DNA of 64,000 bases from Empedobacter falsenii (GCF_019308355.1 NZ_JAAGKM010000001.1:208738-272737), one strand, 5' to 3'; positions 19,413 through 28,926 are shown, counted from the stretch's first letter. A program made the numbers and translations. Notes: generated by a model not told the origin, from the letters alone.

Positions 19413-20524
19413 TGGAACAAGAAAACGGTTCATTTTCTCAAATCATATTCAATAAATTAAGAAAGAACACCCTTGGTGTTCTTTCTTTTAGTGTAATAGT
19501 ATTAGCTGCAATCATTTCTATTTTTGCTTATGTCTTTGCGTCCGACAAAACGGAAAATGCAAACAGACAGGACCTAACCATTGCATATTCACCTATAGGT
19601 TATCAGCAAAAAACAATCGAAATCCCTTTACCTAATTATTCAGGAAAAACGAACTTTTCTGATTTTATATTCGGGAAAGAAATCGATACCGAACAAATAA
19701 GTATTACATCTTACAAAAGAGATGGACAAAGCATTACTTATATTCCATATATAGGGAACGGACTAAGTGGTGAAGCAATAAAGATAGATTTGTTAACTTG
19801 GACAAAGCATAACATCAAAACGCAAGATATAGAGAAGGATTTTATCTATACAAAAACCTATTTACTTGGAACAGATTCTTACGGAAGAGACTTTTATTCT
19901 AGATTAATCATCGGGACAAGAATTTCTTTTCTTATCGGGTTTATCGCTGTTTTCATTTCATTAGTTGTCGGAATTTCCTTGGGCGCTCTTGCAGGTTATT
20001 ACAAGGGACGAACAGATAACATTATAATGTGGTTGATAAACGTTGTGTGGTCTATCCCAACATTACTATTGGTTATTGCAATTACCTTAGCTATTGGAAA
20101 AGGATTTTGGCAGATATTTATCGCAGTTGGACTAACGATGTGGGTAGAAGTTGCACGTGTAGTTCGCGGACAATTCCTATCATACAGAGAAAAAGAATTT
20201 GTAGAAGCAGCAAAAGCTTTAGGATTTTCGGACACAAGAATTATCTTCAACCAAATATTACCTAACGTTGTTGCACCTATTATCGTTATATCTGCTGCCA
20301 ATTTTGCTTCGGCAATTTTAGTAGAAAGCGGTCTTAGTTTTCTTGGAATTGGCGCACAACCTCCTACTCCGTCTTGGGGAAATATCATAAAAGAACATTA
20401 TAATCATATTATTTTAGGGAAACAACATTTGGCAATTCTACCGGGATTAGCTATTATGTTATTGGTTCTTGGGTTTAATATCTTTGGGAATGTATTGCGA
20501 GATATTATGGATATTAAGCAGTAA
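19412..20524 (+). CDS. ABC transporter permease, DppC/OppC type
   Basis: 370 residues. The C-terminal two thirds hold six membrane segments with the inner-membrane-component EAA loop (EFVEAAKALGFSDTRIIFNQILPNVVAPI) that contacts the ATPase, and ends with the OppC-type VESGLSFLGIGAQPPTPSWG motif. Residues 60-150 form a periplasmic insertion, and LGTDSYGRDFYSR precedes the permease domain as in OppC. It belongs to a peptide importer, but ATPase and binding-protein genes are not adjacent. Its ATG overlaps the stop of the protease gene (TAATG), so the two are translationally coupled. Confidence 0.88.
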   Translation: MEQENGSFSQIIFNKLRKNTLGVLSFSVIVLAAIISIFAYVFASDKTENANRQDLTIAYSPIGYQQKTIEIPLPNYSGKTNFSDFIFGKEIDTEQISITSYKRDGQSITYIPYIGNGLSGEAIKIDLLTWTKHNIKTQDIEKDFIYTKTYLLGTDSYGRDFYSRLIIGTRISFLIGFIAVFISLVVGISLGALAGYYKGRTDNIIMWLINVVWSIPTLLLVIAITLAIGKGFWQIFIAVGLTMWVEVARVVRGQFLSYREKEFVEAAKALGFSDTRIIFNQILPNVVAPIIVISAANFASAILVESGLSFLGIGAQPPTPSWGNIIKEHYNHIILGKQHLAILPGLAIMLLVLGFNIFGNVLRDIMDIKQ

Positions 20525-20579
20525 GAAGCTTATAAAGTTTTATACTTTTCTTTTTTTAATACTTTAAAACACAAGTTAT

Positions 20580-20659
20580 ATCTTTATCTATGTCTTTATG
20601 TGGTTAATATTTTATCTTTTTTAACCACATAGAGACATAGGTTAAATATTGATAAAGAT
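20580..20659. repeat. Long hairpin built from two copies of a GxxExxY-associated repeat
   Basis: Arms of 20 bp (CTATGTCTTTATGTGGTTAA at 20588-20607 and its near-exact complement at 20621-20640, one mismatch) enclose a 13-nt loop. An outer 9-bp pair, ATCTTTATC / GATAAAGAT (20580-20588 and 20651-20659), extends the structure. Further copies lie at 20742-20768 and 21236-21260. It occupies most of the gene-free gap 20525-20863. Confidence 0.8.
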
Positions 20660-20741
20660 TTGAATAGACTTATAGTTTTCACAGTAACTTTACTTAAGTT
20701 AATAACTGAAAGTTTATAAATAAATCACAATTAATCAATTT

Positions 20742-20768
20742 CTATGTTTCTATGTGGTTAATATTTTA
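20742..20768 (+). repeat. GxxExxY-associated repeat, third copy
   Basis: Matches the first copy (20588-20614) at 25 of 27 positions, same orientation, and lies downstream of the GxxExxY gene. Confidence 0.7.
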
Positions 20769-20863
20769 CCAAAACAAAATTAAAAATCTATCTATTCTAA
20801 TAATATAAATACATGGGTTTAATAATTTGGAAGATGAGTAAAAAACTCATTAACATACGTTTT

Positions 20864-21232
20864 TTATCCTTCATTAAATATGTTAAAACAATTGAAGTTG
20901 ATTAGTATTCCTTTTGGACATTTCAGTAGTTTCATATAAGTTAATAATTGAGCTTCATAAGTAGGAAAAATATCTTGCACAGCTTTTAACTCAACAACTA
21001 TACTATTTTCTACATAGAGATCACAACGAAAATCAAGATCAAGCAGTTTTTCTTTATAGACAACTGGAACCTTCATTTCTGTGAGAAAATTTATTTTCCT
21101 ATGATTTAATTCTTCTTTTAAGCATTGATGATAAACACTTTCTAATAATCCTCTACCCATTATTTTATGAACTTCTATAGCAGAACCTATTATTTCATAA
21201 GTTAATTCATCTAAATATTTTTTAGTTTTCAT
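20864..21232 (-). CDS. GxxExxY protein (PD-(D/E)XK nuclease-like fold)
   Basis: 122 residues. The name-giving motif is Gly28-x-x-Glu31-x-x-Tyr34. A PD-(D/E)XK-like active site is complete: Asp71 (RCDLYV), Glu81 and Lys83 (VVELKAV), followed by Gln95-x-x-x-Tyr99. The biological role of this widespread family is not established; nuclease activity is inferred from the fold. The gene is surrounded by copies of a repeat, one of which (21236-21260) lies 3 bp upstream of the start codon and therefore covers the translation initiation region. It is typical accessory DNA. Confidence 0.85.
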   Translation of the reverse strand: MKTKKYLDELTYEIIGSAIEVHKIMGRGLLESVYHQCLKEELNHRKINFLTEMKVPVVYKEKLLDLDFRCDLYVENSIVVELKAVQDIFPTYEAQLLTYMKLLKCPKGILINFNCFNIFNEG

Positions 21233-21235
21233 AGT

Positions 21236-21260
21236 CTATGTTTCTATGTTGTTAATGATT
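21236..21260 (+). repeat. GxxExxY-associated repeat, copy at the start codon
   Basis: CTATGTTTCTATGTTGTTAA matches the other copies with one difference in the first 20 bp. Read on the minus strand, it directly precedes the GxxExxY ATG. Confidence 0.65.
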
Positions 21261-21290
21261 ATTCAATTGAGATATAAATAAACTTTTTAT

Positions 21291-21330
21291 AAAACCTCCT
21301 TATCTTTTATATAAAACATAAGGAGGTTTT
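21291..21330. terminator. Hairpin, probable terminator
   Basis: AAAACCTCCTTAT and its exact complement enclose a 14-nt loop, followed by a run of A. It is one of two adjacent hairpins between the HU-like gene and the GxxExxY gene. Confidence 0.55.
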
Positions 21331-21332
21331 AA

Positions 21333-21376
21333 AAAAAACGTCAAGTGGTTTTCATTAAAACCACTTGACGTTTTTT
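21333..21376. terminator. Strong terminator downstream of HU-like gene
   Basis: Perfect 20-bp arms (AAAAAACGTCAAGTGGTTTT and complement) with a CATT loop, A and T tracts at both ends; it ends the HU-like transcript on the minus strand. Confidence 0.88.
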
Positions 21377-21412
21377 ATTTACTTCAATTAGAAGTTAGAA
21401 AAAATATCTAAA

Positions 21413-21796
21413 CTATTTCTTTTTCTCATATTTTAAAGTAGCTAAAGTATCTCGTAAATCTAGACCAGGTCTAAAAAGTATTTTAGCACTTTTTATAGAA
21501 GCAGAATTTACTTTGTTCATTACATCCATTCCTTCGCTACTAATACTTATTTGAAAAGAACCAAAATCTCCCAAGCGAACAATCTTTCCATCAGACAAAT
21601 GTTTCGATAACATTTTAGCCAAATCAATCAATGTTGCATACACATCACTCTCACTAATAGATGAGGTTTGCGCAATTTCTTTACTCAAATTTCGAAGTGA
21701 TACTTCACCATCTGCAATAGAATTTGCGTAGAACTTTTTAGGCGCCATAGGATCTCCTGGATAAGCCTTCTGAATAACGTTGTATTTTACAGCCAT
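21413..21796 (-). CDS. HU/IHF-family DNA-binding protein, Bacteroidota type
   Basis: About 127 residues from the preferred start MAVKYNV; a start four codons upstream is possible but breaks the family N-terminus. The protein has the Bacteroidota HU-like layout: NVIQKAYPGDPMAPKKFYA, then SLRNLSKEIAQTSSISESDVYATL and VRLGDFGSFQISISSEG, ending with a basic KKK tail. Such proteins bend and compact DNA as dimers. It is monocistronic, with a strong terminator. Confidence 0.85.
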   Translation of the reverse strand: MAVKYNVIQKAYPGDPMAPKKFYANSIADGEVSLRNLSKEIAQTSSISESDVYATLIDLAKMLSKHLSDGKIVRLGDFGSFQISISSEGMDVMNKVNSASIKSAKILFRPGLDLRDTLATLKYEKKK

Positions 21797-21903
21797 AATT
21801 AAAAGCATTTATAGATTAAGAGTTAATTATCTCTAAGTTAATACTTTATATTTAATTAACAAAATAAAACTATTGATTATCAATAAAATACATTATATCA
21901 TAA

Positions 21904-21935
21904 AAATAAAAAAGGCTTCCTTATATAAGGAAGCC
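21904..21935 (-). terminator. Terminator of the serine hydrolase gene
   Basis: Palindrome GGCTTCCTTATATAAGGAAGCC followed on the minus strand by a U-tract (complement of AAAAAA). Confidence 0.85.
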
Positions 21936-21941
21936 ATGCTA

Positions 21942-23210
21942 TTATCTTGAAACTTTGGTCGAAAGTTTTGCTGTTGTTTTTGGTACAATTGGTTTTTGAT
22001 GCAATCTCATCGAATCTTTATTTGGTGCTTTTAGCGGATAAGTTCCTGTAAGTCCAGCCAATTTAAATGCACTATATATATTCTTATTCTGCTTGTTTCC
22101 TAATGCAATTACCGTAAATTGATTGTTAACATCGTGTACAAAAACTGTGTTATTCCCGTGCCACCAACCATTGTGATACAATAATTTTTTACCATTGTCA
22201 TATTCTAACAAGCGCATTCCAAGCCCATAATTTTTGAAACCTTTCTGCTCGTAACTATATCCTTTGAAAGCTTCTTTCTTGATCTTCTTCGGTAAAAAAT
22301 CGTCTGAATACATGGCAACATCTAACTTGTAAAGATCTCTTGGCGTTGAGTAGATATTTTTGTCTCCATATGTGCGGTCAAAATCATCCCAAGCCCACTC
22401 GTAACCATTGTATTTGTAAGAACGAGCTACTGTATCTTTATCGCGATCATACTCAAAAACAAAGGTGTTATTCATCTCAAGAGGGTCAAAAACCATGTAT
22501 TTCATTGCTTTCGGATAAGGTATTTTCATAATCTTTTCGATTACTAAAGCAAGGAAAGCGAAGTTGGTGTTCGAGTAATAAAACCCTTTGTCTGCGGGAC
22601 GAATTTGTTTAACGTCAAATTCTCTAAAGATATCTAACACATCTTGATTAGAAATTGGTTTCTCGCGATCCATCATTACCTTCTTGTTATTCCACAAAAC
22701 GTTGGCATAATTTGGCAAACCACTGCGGTGATTTAGCAAATTACGAACCGTGATATCATCGTAAGGAAAACCTTCTAATATTGTATTTACTTTTTGATCT
22801 AATTTGATTTTACCTTTCTCGACCAGCTTAAGTATCGCCATAGATGTAAAGACTTTCGAGATAGATGCTATATGAATTGGCGTTTCGGCAGTGATTGGAC
22901 GCTTATGTCTTTCGTCTGCCATCCCTTGATATTGCTCTAAAAGTACTTGCCCGTTCTTCACAACCAACAAACCTCCGCTCACTTTCCCGTTAACCCAAAA
23001 GTCTTTATAATAGGTGTTTAGTTTATTTCTGTAATCATTAAGTTCTGCTTGTGTGTACTTCATTGGCTTGAAATCTGCTTTCCAATCCAACGAATCATAG
23101 CGCAAAGCATGAGGATCCTTCTTTCTAACTTCTTCTTTTTGTTCGTTTTTCTTGCTACAGCTTCCCATAAACAGCATTGCAGAAGCAAGAACAACCGCTA
23201 CATATTTCAT
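21942..23210 (-). CDS. Beta-lactamase-fold serine hydrolase, lipoprotein
   Basis: 422 residues. A lipoprotein signal ends MLFMGSC with Cys18 as lipid anchor. The class C/PBP4-like active site shows SxxK as Ser116-Ile-Ser-Lys119 and a YxN motif in FYYSNTNF; a HNGWWHG segment near 345 replaces the KTG motif, as in esterase-like members. It probably acts in the periplasm as a peptidase or esterase; classification as an antibiotic-degrading beta-lactamase is not supported. Monocistronic with a terminator. Confidence 0.85.
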   Translation of the reverse strand: MKYVAVVLASAMLFMGSCSKKNEQKEEVRKKDPHALRYDSLDWKADFKPMKYTQAELNDYRNKLNTYYKDFWVNGKVSGGLLVVKNGQVLLEQYQGMADERHKRPITAETPIHIASISKVFTSMAILKLVEKGKIKLDQKVNTILEGFPYDDITVRNLLNHRSGLPNYANVLWNNKKVMMDREKPISNQDVLDIFREFDVKQIRPADKGFYYSNTNFAFLALVIEKIMKIPYPKAMKYMVFDPLEMNNTFVFEYDRDKDTVARSYKYNGYEWAWDDFDRTYGDKNIYSTPRDLYKLDVAMYSDDFLPKKIKKEAFKGYSYEQKGFKNYGLGMRLLEYDNGKKLLYHNGWWHGNNTVFVHDVNNQFTVIALGNKQNKNIYSAFKLAGLTGTYPLKAPNKDSMRLHQKPIVPKTTAKLSTKVSR

Positions 23211-23298
23211 GTGTTTTTTCTTAATCTTATTGTTTGTTTCTACTAAAGTATATATTTATTTGTGGAATAGTTACCCGTTTAGAAACATTAAGTTTTTT

Positions 23299-24042
23299 TT
23301 ATGATTTGTGCGAAAGTTGAGACTTAAACTCGCCTAAGATGACACTTGTTGCAACAGCTACGTTGAGACTTTCGGTAGAACCATTTTTCCCAAAGAACGG
23401 AATACTTAGTTTGTTTGTCGTTAACTTCTCGATTTCTGGAGAAATTCCATTCGCTTCGTTCCCCATTACCAAGATACCTTCTTGTGGAAGTATTTGTTCA
23501 TAAATAGATTCTCCTTCCATAAAAGTCCCGAAAATGTTTCCTTTATAGTCAGACAAGTATTTCTCCAAATCGATATAATGAACTTTCACTCGTGTAAAAG
23601 AGCCCATTGTCGACATCACAACTTTTGGGTTGTACATATCAACAGATTCTTTGGTACACAAAATATCCTCTACACCAAACCAATCAGCCAAGCGGATAAT
23701 TGTTCCTAAATTACCTGGATCTCGAATATCATCCAACGCAATCGACAAACCTTTTAATTGGATATTTTCATCATAATTTGGTAATTCACAAAGTGCAAGA
23801 CCAACATTAGGAGTTGTTAAGAAACTGATCTTTTTCAACTCTTTTTCTTCTATAAATGTCTTTTTTATGTGTGTTGCTTCGGGCCAAAAGTCTTCAATTA
23901 TAAATAATTCTTTAATATTTATAGAACTTTTTATAACTTCCCCAATATTTTTAACACCTTCTACGACAAACAAATTATATTTTTGTCTATATTTTTTAGA
24001 ACCCAGAGAAGTTATTATCTTAATAACGTTATTTGATAACAT
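23299..24042 (-). CDS. TrmH/SpoU family RNA methyltransferase
   Basis: 247 residues. The N-terminal L30e-like substrate domain begins LSNNVIKIITSLGSKKYRQKYNLFVVEG. SpoU motifs follow: LDDIRDPGNLGTIIRLADWFG, VMGNEANGISPEI and IPFFGKNGSTESLNVAVATSVIL, the knot that binds S-adenosylmethionine. It 2'-O-methylates a ribose in rRNA or tRNA; the target nucleotide cannot be named. Its start codon is 4 bp from that of the divergent tamL. Confidence 0.92.
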   Translation of the reverse strand: MLSNNVIKIITSLGSKKYRQKYNLFVVEGVKNIGEVIKSSINIKELFIIEDFWPEATHIKKTFIEEKELKKISFLTTPNVGLALCELPNYDENIQLKGLSIALDDIRDPGNLGTIIRLADWFGVEDILCTKESVDMYNPKVVMSTMGSFTRVKVHYIDLEKYLSDYKGNIFGTFMEGESIYEQILPQEGILVMGNEANGISPEIEKLTTNKLSIPFFGKNGSTESLNVAVATSVILGEFKSQLSHKS

Positions 24043-24046
24043 ATTT

Positions 24047-26650
24047 ATGCAAAAAAAAATTACAACAAATATAACACTTATCTCTTGTTTAGGTTTACTT
24101 TTTTATAGCTGTAGTACAACTAAAAAAGTACCTGAAGGAGAATATTTGTTTGTAAAGAACAAATTTATCTACGATAAAGAAGATCCCGATATTAAGAAGA
24201 AAAAAACTATAATCAACAAAGATTTAAGTGATTATGTGAAACAAAAACCAGCTGGTAAGTTCCTTGGTTTTTTCCCTCTTTGGCAATGGGTTTATAATTG
24301 GTCTCCTGCAAAATTTGATGAAACTTTTCAGGAATATTATCGACAAGATGCTTCGGTTCGTAACCAAAAATTATTGGACAGTTTACTAACGAAGAATAAT
24401 CTTAGCGAATATGTTGGGCACAGTTTATGGAAAGAACGTCTTTATTATAGTCAAGGTGAGGCTCCAGTTTTGTTGGATGAACAACAATCAGAATTTTCGG
24501 CAAAGAACTTAAATAGATTATTTCATGACAAAGGTTATTTCGATTCGAAAGTAGCTGTTTCTTATGACAAAGATTCTGTTGCGAAAAAAGCAGAAACTAT
24601 TTATGATATTAAGTTAGGGGAACCTTCTTATATCGAAACATATGATCAAAAAATATCTGATCAAAAAATAGAAGAATATCTTAATTCTTCTATTGGAAAA
24701 CAAACTGTTTTGCATGCTGGAGATCAATATAATTTTGACAAATTTGAAGAAGAACGCGATCGTATCATCGATTTGTTAAAGAATAGAGGTTACTATGATT
24801 TTAATGATTTGGGCGAAGATTTATATTTTGAAGCGGATACATTAAAAAGTAATAAACGCCTTGATGTGACGATGTTTATTGATAAATATATTCAAGATTC
24901 GTTGAAAACGGATAGTATTACACCTTTTACACAATATCGTTTTGGAAAGATAAATATTTATGCAGATTCTCGCAGTTTTGTTGATGATGAAAGTAAATTA
25001 ATCAAAGAAGAATATAAAGATTATAACGTTTTATATACAAAAGAGCCAGAATATCGACCAAGATATTTTACAGATGCATTTGTAATTCGTCCTGGTCAAC
25101 TGTATCGTCAACGACAAGAAATTCAGACAAAACGTAATATTTTCAAGAAAGAGAACATTAACTTACATGGATTTCGAATTAATAAACAAGATTCTATACT
25201 AAATGTAGACGTTTTCTTTACGCCAAAAAAGAAATATGACTTGAATCTCTTTGTCGAAAGTTATGCTTCTCGCTACATGAACTTTGCAATTTCTCCCGGG
25301 ATGACTTTAACTTCGAGAAATTTATTTGGAGGAGGAGAAAATTTAGAAACAACTTTGAAAGGAACTTTAGGTTCTGTCAACAAAGATTTCTCAATGAATA
25401 AAGCATTCTTAAATGCTTACGAAATCGCTATCGAAACAAAGTTGAAATTTCCTTATTTATTAACACCAATTAATCTTGATAATATTTTACCAAAACGTTT
25501 TACTGCCGAATCTGCTATTCGAATGAATGCAAGTACGCAGAAAAATGTAGGTTTAGACAAAACGACTTATGGTTTTGGTTTTGATATGGATATTTCGAGT
25601 TCGGAGTTTCAACACAAAGTTTCTTTGTTTAACACAGAATTTATTAGTAACCGAAAAAAAGATCGCTATTATGAAGTGTTTACAAAAGATAATAATACAA
25701 AAAACGAAGTAAAAGATTTATACTACGCATACAATCCTAATGCACCAATTTATCTAACGGACGATGAATTAACAGACGCAATCGAGGCTGACAAAGGATT
25801 CCAAAGTTCATTAACTGGAGAAAACGCAAAGTTGTATGTTGATTTTGAGAATATGTTATATAGAAAAGCTAATATTTCCCAAAATGTATTAATCAACTCT
25901 TTTATCTATCAATTTACATTTAATCAAGAAAATTCATTTCGACCAAAAAGTAATCCTTGGTTTATTCAAGCGAGAATTGAATTAGCCGGAAATGTATTAA
26001 GAGGTTTAGACAAAGCTTTTGGCTTTAATAAAGCTGAACCTGATCGAGACGGAAATCAAGCAGGTTTGATCTTTGGAATTCCTTATTCTCAATTCGTAAA
26101 ATTTGATGTGGATGTTAGACGAAAATTCAAATTAAATTCAAATTCTAGCGTAGCGGGACGTTTCTTATTCGGAATCATTCAACCATATGGAAACTCAGAT
26201 GTTGCACCCTTCGTAAGAAGTTATTCGGCTGGAGGAGCAAATGATGTTCGTGGTTGGGCACCGTTAACTTTAGGTCCTGGAAGTAAACCACGTATCGATT
26301 CTAAAAATCAAAGTTTAGAATTTGAAAGCATGAAATTATTATTCAATGCTGAATATCGCTTCAATCTTTTTGGAAGTTTGGAAGGTGCTTATTTTCTTGA
26401 TGCTGGTAATATTTGGGGTGTTAATAAAAATCGTCCAGAAACATTATTTAAGTTCAAAGATTTTTACAAAGAATTCGGAATTGGTTCTGGATTAGGTTTC
26501 CGTTATCACATTGGTACGTTTGCAATTGTAAGATTTGATTTGGGTTACAAAATTTATGACCCTTCTTATGAATTAGGTGATCGCTGGCAATTTGACAATT
26601 TTAATTTGCTTAAACCAAGAATCCACTTCGGAATTAATTATCCTTTCTAA
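24047..26650 (+). CDS. tamL: TamL-type outer membrane assembly lipoprotein (BamA/TamA family)
   Basis: 867 residues from ATG 24047. An upstream in-frame ATG (23867) is rejected because it would overlap the divergent methyltransferase and hide the signal peptide. The N-terminus is a lipoprotein signal ending LLFYSC, followed by STTKKVPEGEYLFVKNKF, the family's opening. POTRA-like domains precede a C-terminal 16-strand barrel with the Omp85 motif region SAGGANDVRGW and a final IHFGINYPF ending in Phe. It is thought to help insert outer membrane proteins with TamB; tamB is not adjacent here. Confidence 0.88.
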   Translation: MQKKITTNITLISCLGLLFYSCSTTKKVPEGEYLFVKNKFIYDKEDPDIKKKKTIINKDLSDYVKQKPAGKFLGFFPLWQWVYNWSPAKFDETFQEYYRQDASVRNQKLLDSLLTKNNLSEYVGHSLWKERLYYSQGEAPVLLDEQQSEFSAKNLNRLFHDKGYFDSKVAVSYDKDSVAKKAETIYDIKLGEPSYIETYDQKISDQKIEEYLNSSIGKQTVLHAGDQYNFDKFEEERDRIIDLLKNRGYYDFNDLGEDLYFEADTLKSNKRLDVTMFIDKYIQDSLKTDSITPFTQYRFGKINIYADSRSFVDDESKLIKEEYKDYNVLYTKEPEYRPRYFTDAFVIRPGQLYRQRQEIQTKRNIFKKENINLHGFRINKQDSILNVDVFFTPKKKYDLNLFVESYASRYMNFAISPGMTLTSRNLFGGGENLETTLKGTLGSVNKDFSMNKAFLNAYEIAIETKLKFPYLLTPINLDNILPKRFTAESAIRMNASTQKNVGLDKTTYGFGFDMDISSSEFQHKVSLFNTEFISNRKKDRYYEVFTKDNNTKNEVKDLYYAYNPNAPIYLTDDELTDAIEADKGFQSSLTGENAKLYVDFENMLYRKANISQNVLINSFIYQFTFNQENSFRPKSNPWFIQARIELAGNVLRGLDKAFGFNKAEPDRDGNQAGLIFGIPYSQFVKFDVDVRRKFKLNSNSSVAGRFLFGIIQPYGNSDVAPFVRSYSAGGANDVRGWAPLTLGPGSKPRIDSKNQSLEFESMKLLFNAEYRFNLFGSLEGAYFLDAGNIWGVNKNRPETLFKFKDFYKEFGIGSGLGFRYHIGTFAIVRFDLGYKIYDPSYELGDRWQFDNFNLLKPRIHFGINYPF

Positions 26651-26659
26651 AAAAACATC

Positions 26660-26667
26660 TATATTTG
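26660..26667 (+). promoter_or_regulatory. Predicted fructose-bisphosphate aldolase promoter -7 box
   Basis: TATATTTG, 20 nt upstream of the start codon. No clear -33 element, which would fall inside the tamL 3' end. Confidence 0.45.
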
Positions 26668-26687
26668 TTTCACAAAATACTAACATA

Positions 26688-27755
26688 ATGAGCAGAAAAT
26701 TTCCTGCCGGTGTTGCTACCGGTTCATTAGTTCAAGACATTATCAATGATGCAAAAGCAAATCAATACGCTTTACCAGCGTGTAATGTCATCGGTTCAGA
26801 TACTATTAACGCTGCAATGGAAGCTGCAGTTGAAGTAAACTCTCCGGTTATTATTCAATTTTCTAACGGAGGTGCTGCTTTTAATGCCGGAAAAGGATTA
26901 AAAGGAGAAAATCAACTTTCTGCTATCAAAGGTGCTATTGCGGGAGCAAAACATATTCACACTTTAGCTGAGTCTTACGGAGCTACTGTAATTTTACATA
27001 CAGACCACTGTGCAAAAAAATTATTGCCTTGGATTGATGGAATTATGGACGCTAACGAAGAACATTTTAATAAATTCGGAAAGACTTTATTTAGTTCTCA
27101 CATGTTAGATTTATCTGAAGAGCCTTTAGAAGAAAACGTAGAAAAGTGCAAAAGATACTTAGAAAGAATGTCTAAAGTTGGAATGACTTTGGAGATGGAA
27201 TTAGGTATTACAGGTGGAGAAGAAGATGGTGTTGACAATTCTAATGTTGACAATTCTTTATTATACACTCAACCAGAAGAAGTTGCTTACGTTTACGAAA
27301 ACTTAAAATCTATTTCTGATAATTTCTGGATTGCAGCAGCATTTGGTAATGTACACGGTGTTTACAAACCAGGAAATGTTGTATTGACTCCAAAAATTTT
27401 AGATAACTCTCAAAAATACATCAACGAAAAGTATGGTGTAGACAACGCTGTAAACTTCGTATTCCACGGAGGTTCTGGTTCTACGTTAGAAGAAATTAGA
27501 GAAGCAATTAGCTACGGAGTTATCAAAATGAACATTGATACAGATTTACAATATGCATTTATGGAAGGAATTCGTAAATATTTTGACGAAAATGCAGCTT
27601 ATTTACAAGGACAAATTGGAAATCCTGAAGGTCCAGAATCTCCTAACAAAAAATATTATGATCCACGCGTGTGGTTAAGAGCTGGAGAAGTTACTTTCAA
27701 AGACAGATTAATTCAAGCTTTTCACGATTTAAATAATGTTAATACTTTAGGATAA
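26688..27755 (+). CDS. fbaA: Class II fructose-bisphosphate aldolase
   Basis: 355 residues from ATG 26688 (MSRKFPAGV); an earlier in-frame ATG would overlap tamL. Motifs of the E. coli-type class IIA enzyme: [24 protein letters not shown] with the zinc-binding His and catalytic Asp, [27 protein letters not shown] and VFHGGSGS with the phosphate-binding Ser/Gly. It cleaves fructose-1,6-bisphosphate in glycolysis and runs backward in gluconeogenesis. accD lies 43 bp downstream on the same strand. Confidence 0.96.
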   Translation: MSRKFPAGVATGSLVQDIINDAKANQYALPACNVIGSDTINAAMEAAVEVNSPVIIQFSNGGAAFNAGKGLKGENQLSAIKGAIAGAKHIHTLAESYGATVILHTDHCAKKLLPWIDGIMDANEEHFNKFGKTLFSSHMLDLSEEPLEENVEKCKRYLERMSKVGMTLEMELGITGGEEDGVDNSNVDNSLLYTQPEEVAYVYENLKSISDNFWIAAAFGNVHGVYKPGNVVLTPKILDNSQKYINEKYGVDNAVNFVFHGGSGSTLEEIREAISYGVIKMNIDTDLQYAFMEGIRKYFDENAAYLQGQIGNPEGPESPNKKYYDPRVWLRAGEVTFKDRLIQAFHDLNNVNTLG

Positions 27756-27798
27756 TCTTTTCACTAAGATTATTCTTACCCAAATAAAAACAGAGAAT

Positions 27799-28647
27799 AT
27801 GCCTTGGTTTATTAGAAGCAAGAAAAATATTACAACGCCTACAGAGTCTAAAAAAGACGTTAAAAAAGGCTTATGGTACAAAACACCATCAGGAAAAATT
27901 ATTGAAACTGAAGAACTAAAAGCAAATGCGTATGTAAGTCCAGAGGATGATCATCACGTACAAATTGGTTCTCAAGAATACTTCGATATCTTATTTGATG
28001 ATAGTAAATTCACAGAATTAGATACAAAAGTAGAAAGTAAAGACCCATTAAATTGGACAGATACAAAACCTTATAAAGATCGTTTAAAAGAGATTAAAAA
28101 GAAAACAGGTCTTACAGATTCTGTACGCAATGCTACCGGAAAAATACACGGTAGAGACATCACGATTTCTTGTATGGATTTCAAATTTATTGGAGGGTCT
28201 TTAGGTTCTGTTATGGGAGAAAAAATTGCTCGTGCTATAGACTATTCTATCGAACATAAAACACCTTTTGTTATTATTTCTCAATCTGGTGGAGCTCGTA
28301 TGATGGAAGCTGCTATTTCATTAATGCAATTGGCAAAAGTAGAAGCTAAATTAATACAATTAGCAGAACATAATATTCCATATATTACAATTCTAACAAA
28401 CCCTTCTTTTGGAGGAATCACAGCCTCTTTTGGATCTATAGGAGATGTAATCATGGCAGAACCTGGTGCATTAATTGGATTTGCTGGACCTCGTGTTATC
28501 AAAGAAACTATTGGTAGAGATTTACCAGAAGGATTCCAAACCTCTGAATTTTTATTAGAGAAAGGATTTGTTGATATGATTGTTCATCGTAAAAAAATGA
28601 AAGATAAAATTAAAAACGTGGCAGATATGTTAATGCCTATCAATTAA
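27799..28647 (+). CDS. accD: Acetyl-CoA carboxylase carboxyltransferase subunit beta, zinc ribbon cysteines absent
   Basis: 282 residues. The carboxyltransferase core is intact: [50 protein letters not shown] and [23 protein letters not shown]. The N-terminal ribbon aligns with the family ([32 protein letters not shown]), but the four zinc cysteines are replaced by Thr, Gly, Ser and Asp-type residues. The same loss is known in flavobacterial AccD, so the gene should be functional. It transfers the carboxyl group to acetyl-CoA in fatty acid synthesis with AccA. Confidence 0.95.
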   Translation: MPWFIRSKKNITTPTESKKDVKKGLWYKTPSGKIIETEELKANAYVSPEDDHHVQIGSQEYFDILFDDSKFTELDTKVESKDPLNWTDTKPYKDRLKEIKKKTGLTDSVRNATGKIHGRDITISCMDFKFIGGSLGSVMGEKIARAIDYSIEHKTPFVIISQSGGARMMEAAISLMQLAKVEAKLIQLAEHNIPYITILTNPSFGGITASFGSIGDVIMAEPGALIGFAGPRVIKETIGRDLPEGFQTSEFLLEKGFVDMIVHRKKMKDKIKNVADMLMPIN

Positions 28648-28716
28648 TTATAATGAGTGCAACTATATAAATTCAGCTTTTTTTAAAATAATTTTTATTT
28701 TTAGAATTTGATTTTA

Positions 28717-28724
28717 TATATTTG
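28717..28724 (+). promoter_or_regulatory. Predicted promoter -7 box of the first tRNA cluster
   Basis: TATATTTG followed by CACTC, identical over 13 bp to the promoter of the second tRNA cluster (43545-43557). No clear -33 TTG. Confidence 0.55.
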
Positions 28725-28734
28725 CACTCCAATC

Positions 28735-28807
<73 letters not shown>

Positions 28808-28842
28808 CTTTGAAATATCAAAATTCAAAAAAATCAAATTTT

Positions 28843-28926
28843 GCCTTGGTGGTGGAATTGGTAGACACGCAGGACTTAAAATCCTGTGTCCATTAGGACG
28901 TGCGGGTTCAAGTCCCGCCTGAGGTA
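28843..28926 (+). tRNA. tRNA-Leu (anticodon TAA)
   Basis: 84-nt class II tRNA with a long variable arm. The anticodon stem CAGGA / TCCTG encloses CTTAAAA (anticodon TAA). The T arm is GCGGG TTCAAGT CCCGC. The acceptor GCCTTGG pairs with CTGAGGT using three G-T wobbles; the discriminator is A. CCA is not encoded. Confidence 0.96.

Noticed and set aside
21942..23210. Antibiotic-resistance beta-lactamase
   Set aside because: The family includes esterases and peptidases, the third active-site motif is not a standard KTG, and no resistance context is present.
23867..24046. Longer N-terminus for TamL
   Set aside because: It would overlap the divergent methyltransferase gene on the other strand and bury the lipoprotein signal that starts at 24047.
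26577..26687. Longer N-terminus for the aldolase
   Set aside because: It would overlap tamL in another frame; the family N-terminus and a promoter fit ATG 26688.
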